From NCBI GenBank assembly GCA_002914845.1, contig JXTC01000076.1, positions 28,454-92,453 on the forward strand: a DNA stretch of 64,000 nt, in the 5' to 3' direction. Made by a program: the position numbers and the translations under genes. This stretch comes from Trema orientale (taxonomy: Eukaryota; Streptophyta; Magnoliopsida; Rosales; Cannabaceae). The notes below the pieces were generated by a model, which saw only the letters and a list, made by a program, of their open reading frames with translations, did not search any database and was not told where the DNA came from. Below, piece by piece: positions 59,338 to 64,000 of the stretch (its first letter is position 1; each line of letters begins with the position of its first letter).

Positions 59338-61359
59338 AACTGACATAGAAAAAGTTTGATTAGTATAATAACATAGTAACAGTTAAAGTAACTAAAATAA
59401 ATATTAGTACGACCACTTATTTTAGTATGAAAGTGACATAGGACTCTAGGTAATATTTCATTCCTTATTTATAATCTTGTTAATTGAACAATGTATATTA
59501 TATTCAAAGAAGTATAATATACAATTCAAATTTAAACACTAAATTATCTTTCTGATGAACTATTTTCAATTAGAAATGCTTCATTCGAAAAAATAAATGG
59601 CTTGTATTCATTACTTACTGTGATATGAAATAACTCTTAGACGCTTCGCTGCTAGTACAGGCTTATTTGCAATTTTGTTTGCGATCATATTGCATTCATT
59701 TTCAAACAGTTCATCCCACACAGTCAAGAGCATCTGTATCTTTCTACAAGCAGGTATCAGAAGAGAAATATAAATATAGCTCGTATTAAAAAATAAAAAT
59801 CAACACAAATATATCAATATAAAGGCTTTAGCTACGAATTTCAATTTAGATTTCTTTATAGTTTAAACTAGATAATATATTTATACACACATTAAAAAAA
59901 AAAGATAATGTTACTTACTGTTCATTTATCAAAGTGATTTCTCGGATACAACTTGGACCAGATGATGTCTGTACGCATCTTGATGGTTGAATATCAATTG
60001 CAAGTGCGAGAATATCTATCAGAGCATATCATTAGTGTTAAAAATAAAGTGTATTTAAATATATAGATGCATAGTTTAAAATAATTTTTTGAATATTAAT
60101 ATCTTACCGACCTCAGCTGTGCGTTGCTTGTACTGATCTAAAGCACTAAAAGGAACAAAATTAAATTCAAGTGCATCTTGTGCTTGTTTTAGTGCCTCTT
60201 CTTCAGCGACTTCGTTAACTTTTGTCTCAGAATTAATGATCCATTGATATTCATTGTCGACAATTCGATGTGCAGGCAAAATACGATTCACAATTGCATT
60301 CGAAATATTGTAAGTTCGAAACATTCCCAAAGTTCTTTCGAAGCGNAACTGACATAGAAAAAGTTTGATTAGTATAATAACATAGTAACAGTTAAAGTAA
60401 CTAAAATAAATATTAGTACGACCACTTATTTTAGTATGAAAGTGACACAGGACTCTAGGTAATATTTCATTCCTTATTTATAATCTTGTTAATTGAACTA
60501 TGTATATCATATTCAAAGAAATATAATATACAATTCAAATTTAAACACTAAATTATCTTTCTGAAGAACTATTTTCAATTAGAAATGCTTTATTTTAAAA
60601 AATAAATGGCTTGTATTCGTTACTTACTGTGATACGAAACAACTCTTAGACACTTCGCTACTAGTACAGGTTTATTTGCAATTTTGTTTGTGATCATATT
60701 GCATTCATTTTCGAACAGTTTATCCCACACAGTCAAGAGCATCTGTATCTTTCTACAAGTAGGTATCAAAAGAGAAATATAAATATAGCTCGTATTAAAA
60801 AATAAAAATCAACACAAATATATCAATATAAAAGCTTTAGCTACGAATTTTCAATTTAGATTTCTTTATAGTTTAAACTGGATAATATATTTATACACAC
60901 ATATAAAAAAAAAAAAAGAAAATATTACTTACTGTTCATTTATCAAAGTGATTTTTCGGATACAATTTGGACCAGATGATGTCTGTACACATCTTGATGG
61001 TTGAATATCAATTGCAAGTGCTAGAATATCTATCAGAGCATATCATTAGTGTTAAAAATAAAGTGTATTTAAATATATAGATGCATAGTTTAAAATAATT
61101 TTTTGAATATTAATATCTTACCGACCTCAGCTGTGCGTTGCTTGTACTGATCTAAAGCACTAAAAGGAACAAAATTAAATTCAAGTGCATCTTGTGCTTG
61201 TTTTAGTGCCTCTTCTTCAGCGACTTCGTTAACTTTTGTCTCAGAATTAATGATCCATTGATATTCATTGTCGACAATTCGATGTGCAGGCAAAATACGA
61301 TTCACAATTGCATTCGAAATATTGTAAGTTCGAAACATTCCCAAAGTTCTTTCGAAGCG
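59338..61359 (-). repeat. 1-kb tandem duplication in the RPA-like gene, joined by a single N
   Basis: Copy A is 59338-60345 and copy B is 60347-61359, with one N (60346) between. Copy A repeats most of exon 2 (60345-60108, lacking its acceptor), exon 3 (60015-59919) and exon 4 (59743-59619). About 30 differences lie in the first ~670 bp, almost all transitions. The last ~335 bp (60010-60345 against 61024-61359) look identical. Confidence 0.9.
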
Positions 61360-61401
61360 CTCTATATTGTCGTCAAAGATCGTGGCTTGGACTCTCGTTC
61401 C

Positions 61402-62620
61402 CTATAGACATTAAATAGGAAAGAAGGAAGTTTTAGTTATTTTTAATTAATGAGATATAGTATTAAAATTTAATTTCTAGTTAAATATATGACAATTAGA
61501 CATAGGAAAAAAGAATATACTTATTAAAAATGTATGCATAAATAAGATTGAATTAATAGCAAAACAAAAAAGTGTAATTTGTAGTCAGTTCATTATTAAA
61601 AAAGGAAGTTTAGTTATATATTTTTTAAAAAAATTACTACAAAAAAAGATAAAATATCATAATTATTCTGTAGTTCAAAAAACATAAAATAATTGAAAAA
61701 GAAAAAACAATAGATGCAAATTTTGTATCGTAATAGGAGTAACAATAAAAAGTTAAGGCTTTAATACACTTTAAAATCATATATTAAACATTTCAAATTG
61801 AATGCATGACAATATAAAAGTCATTTTAGTTATTAGTATGTGTTGTAGCATTATTAACGTAAAATTGACCCTTTTTTTTAATTGACTTTTGTGCTAAAAT
61901 ATATCAAGATTAATTTGATAGATAACAATTCAAAAAGACTTGATTAATAAAGGTGTTCCTAACCTCAATTAGCTGCGCACTATTAAATTTAAATTTAAAA
62001 GTAGACAATTTTAAGATTGTATTACATCATACATTATATTATATCTATACAAAAAATTCAAAAGTTCAAATCTCATAAATAGTTATTTTCCAAAAAGTCA
62101 GTTAAAAAAAATCTAAAAATAGTTAATTTTTTATACATACCCAAGTTTAAACTATTCAATTTGAAGTTTTAAATAGAATAAATTATTTCACAATGTTTAA
62201 CATACACAGAGTTAATTTGTACTTGTTTAAAAATTTAAAATGAATTGAGTTAAACTTTTCGTTTCTTAAATTTTTAAATGCTATACTACATAATGTATAA
62301 TTTTTTGTTAAGGTATTTTTCATGTATAGCATAGAAAAGTTTGTAGTTAGAACATTTGATAAAGTTTTTTTCCTGATTAAAAAAATTTAATTAAAAAAGA
62401 GACAATATAGTTTATGCAAAAAGTGTAAAGGTGTAGCAATTTTAATGTTAAAATTTATTATATTTTTCAGTTGACATTTCAGCTAAAGTTTTATCAAAAT
62501 TAATTTCATAAATATCGAGTTTTATATGAAGAGTTTATAGAATTTTTATACGTCTAAAATAATATTACGTAATATGTAGTTATCATGAATAAAATAACTA
62601 TACAAAAAGAAATAACATAC
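61402..62620 (-). other. Intron 1 of the Helitron RPA-like gene
   Basis: About 1.2 kb of AT-rich sequence between donor 62620 and acceptor 61402; nothing else recognised. Confidence 0.6.
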
Positions 62621-63022
62621 CTGTCCATCGACTAATAGCAAATGTTGATATCTAGAAGCATTGCGCGGAGAAGTTCTTGGGAGACGCTTCTCAAGTACTA
62701 ACACTTTAGCTACCCATTTTCTAGTTCTAGGAAATATTTCTTTTATGTTCTTTATTTGGTTCTGCATTTTTTGAATCTGTTACAAAATATATAAAAACTA
62801 AACATTATAGTTATAACAAAATATAACAAAGAAAAGACTAAAATGAATAAATGATAATAATAATACAACCATAATAAGGCATTATCTTAAGTAAATATAA
62901 CATAATAAAGAAAATATAAAAATCAGATAAAGAATATTAATACCATTTTTGACTTTGAGCTAACAAGCAAATAATGTTCGATGAATGTTTTATTATGAAT
63001 TTTTCTTATTACTATGAGTTGT

Positions 63023-64000
63023 TCAACTATTCAACTGTAACAATTCACGATAAACAATATTTTTGGTGTGCTGAAAATCATGAACATCCTGTAAACTTGG
63101 TCGTATAAGTACTTTGATAGATTGGGCAGTTCTAGCTCTAGATAAAGCAACGTATAATTGACCATAAGAGAAGACAGGTTCAGGTAAATACAATCCAACA
63201 TAATTTAGACTTTGACCTTGCGCTTTGTTTATCGTCATAGCAAAACTCAAACGAAAAGGAAATTGAGTTCTCTTAAACGGCATTGAATTGTGTTCATTCT
63301 CTATAGGTATGAATGGGATTCTTGGTAAAAAAAACTCTCTTTCCACGGTAATGATCACTAACTATTTCTGCGTCAATTAAATTTGAACTGAATCGACGAC
63401 AAAGCAATTGTGTACCATTACAAAGTCCTTCAGAAGGATTAATATTTCGAAGTAAGGTAATTGGACAATTTGGTTTTAACATTAGTTTATGAGGAGGATA
63501 TCCACTTGGTGTAAACGTATGTAAAAAATCTTCTTGAAAAGTTTGTTCATTAGAATCTATGCTTTCATCAAAACTATAATATATGACAACGTCCCCTGGA
63601 AATTGTTCTATGAGTAAATTGTTAATCTCATCAACATATTCATTTTTAGGTGTTAGTATTGCTCGATGGGTCAACATATCTATATTTTCTATGTATTGGT
63701 TTAAATCTGGAAAGACAGCATTTATTAATTTTTTCAGTGATATATTATTTTCTTCATATGGAATGATCATTGAAAAAGGGATTTTGATCTTTTCAATAGC
63801 AATTGTTGGTTCGTCACCATTGCCGACACGAAGAAGAAATTCACAAAATTGAGGATCTAATCTTGCTCGCATGTTTTCTTTCAAGTGAATTTTTTTAAAT
63901 AGCGGCCATAAATAAGATTTCACTAAACATGCATCAATAGTTTCTTCTTTCCTAGCTTTTTGAACAACCGGTAAGACTTGACGAAAGTCACCGCCAAGTA
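63023..64000 (-). pseudogene. Helitron PIF1-like helicase, C-terminal part (frameshifted; runs off right edge)
   Basis: Open from the right edge: 'LGGDFRQVLPV' (helicase motif III) at about 63998-63966, then 'KKIHLKENMRA', 'LTPKN', 'PITLLRNINPSEGLCNGT', 'FAMTINKAQGQSL' (motif V) and 'YVALSRARTAQSIKVLI' (motif VI), ending at 63023. This order is that of the Helitron SF1 helicase. One extra T in a T8 run near 63326-63333 moves the frame between 'GKRVF' and 'LPRIPF', so the protein is broken here unless the base is an error. The ATP-binding motifs and the Rep domain lie outside the window. Confidence 0.85.

Larger units (their letters stand above)
58020..62767 (-). pseudogene. Helitron RPA70-like single-strand-binding protein gene, slightly broken
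   Basis: Exons on the minus strand: 62767-62621, 61401-61122, 61029-60933, 60752-60628, then (past a duplicated block) 59018-58940, 58849-58717, 58628-58468, 58386-58265 and 58172-58020. Together they give an OB-fold region ('TRKWVAKVLVLEK', then 'FRTYNISNAIVNRI'), a second OB fold ('LALAIDIQPSRCVQTSSGP', 'MLLTVWDKLFENE') and an RPA C-terminal zinc-finger domain ('WYMACEKC...FKCDWC'). All borders are GT-AG. One extra T at about 58378-58382 shifts the frame in the eighth exon; otherwise the phases fit and the gene ends 'TSDGNK'. RPA-like proteins probably protect displaced single strands during Helitron transposition (inference from family). Confidence 0.75.
56875..64000 (-). mobile_element. 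Helitron, autonomous type, 3' portion
   Basis: Read on the minus strand, the element enters from the right edge with its helicase, then an RPA-like gene, and ends ...CTAG at 56878-56875 followed by T. An 8-bp palindrome GCACGTGC (56896-56889) lies 10 nt before that end. A hairpin 10-12 nt from a CTRR terminus with a T after it is the Helitron 3' signature. Its 5' TC end and Rep domain lie outside the window. Plant Helitrons of this class carry Rep/Hel plus RPA genes and move by rolling-circle replication (family knowledge). Confidence 0.85.

Overview
This is plant nuclear DNA, most likely from a eudicot. It is AT-rich and its genes have many short GT-AG introns. Four recognisable plant gene families appear: a TRAIP-type RING ligase, exocyst SEC10, a group IIe WRKY factor and a P-class PPR protein. 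Between them lie LINEs, LTR elements, MITEs and a Helitron, the usual make-up of a mid-sized plant genome. Single and multiple Ns (28158, 40479, 43225-43226, 24689-24697, 44247-44386, 60346) mark a draft assembly. I see no tRNA, rRNA, CRISPR array or prokaryotic gene.

Layout. 1-716: 5' end of a TRAIP-like RING E3 gene, minus strand, running off the left edge. 0.7-9.4 kb: repeats, including a broken LINE (about 2645-6644) split by a 1336-bp solo-LTR-like insertion with a perfect 5-bp target duplication, and two MITEs. 9.4-21.3 kb: SEC10, plus strand, 24 coding exons that join in frame to about 840 codons, with a MITE, a LINE fossil and a triplicated sequence in its introns. 21-29 kb: intergenic MITEs and one GC-rich island. 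29.2-30.9 kb: an intact WRKY22/27-like gene with three exons. 31-38 kb: more MITEs and an LTR remnant. 38.1-40.4 kb: an intron-less PPR gene, minus strand, with a TIR element directly upstream. 42.45-50.3 kb: a pol-deleted Ty1/copia element whose 5' LTR and gag start have been inverted in place. 50.7-56.6 kb: a decayed copy of ketopantoate hydroxymethyltransferase (KPHMT, panB), minus strand, whose roughly 4-kb intron carries a duplicated block of 74-bp minisatellite. 56.9-64 kb: the 3' part of an autonomous-type Helitron, minus strand, with RPA-like and helicase genes; a 1-kb piece of the RPA gene is tandemly duplicated across a single N.

The host genes are functionally unrelated (genome maintenance, exocytosis, defence transcription, organelle RNA processing). 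Nothing suggests an operon or cluster. The main interest is in mobile-element rearrangements: nested insertion, inversion within an element, TIR elements next to promoters, and a sharp change of divergence in the Helitron duplication that may be an assembly effect. I found no convincing new biochemical system.
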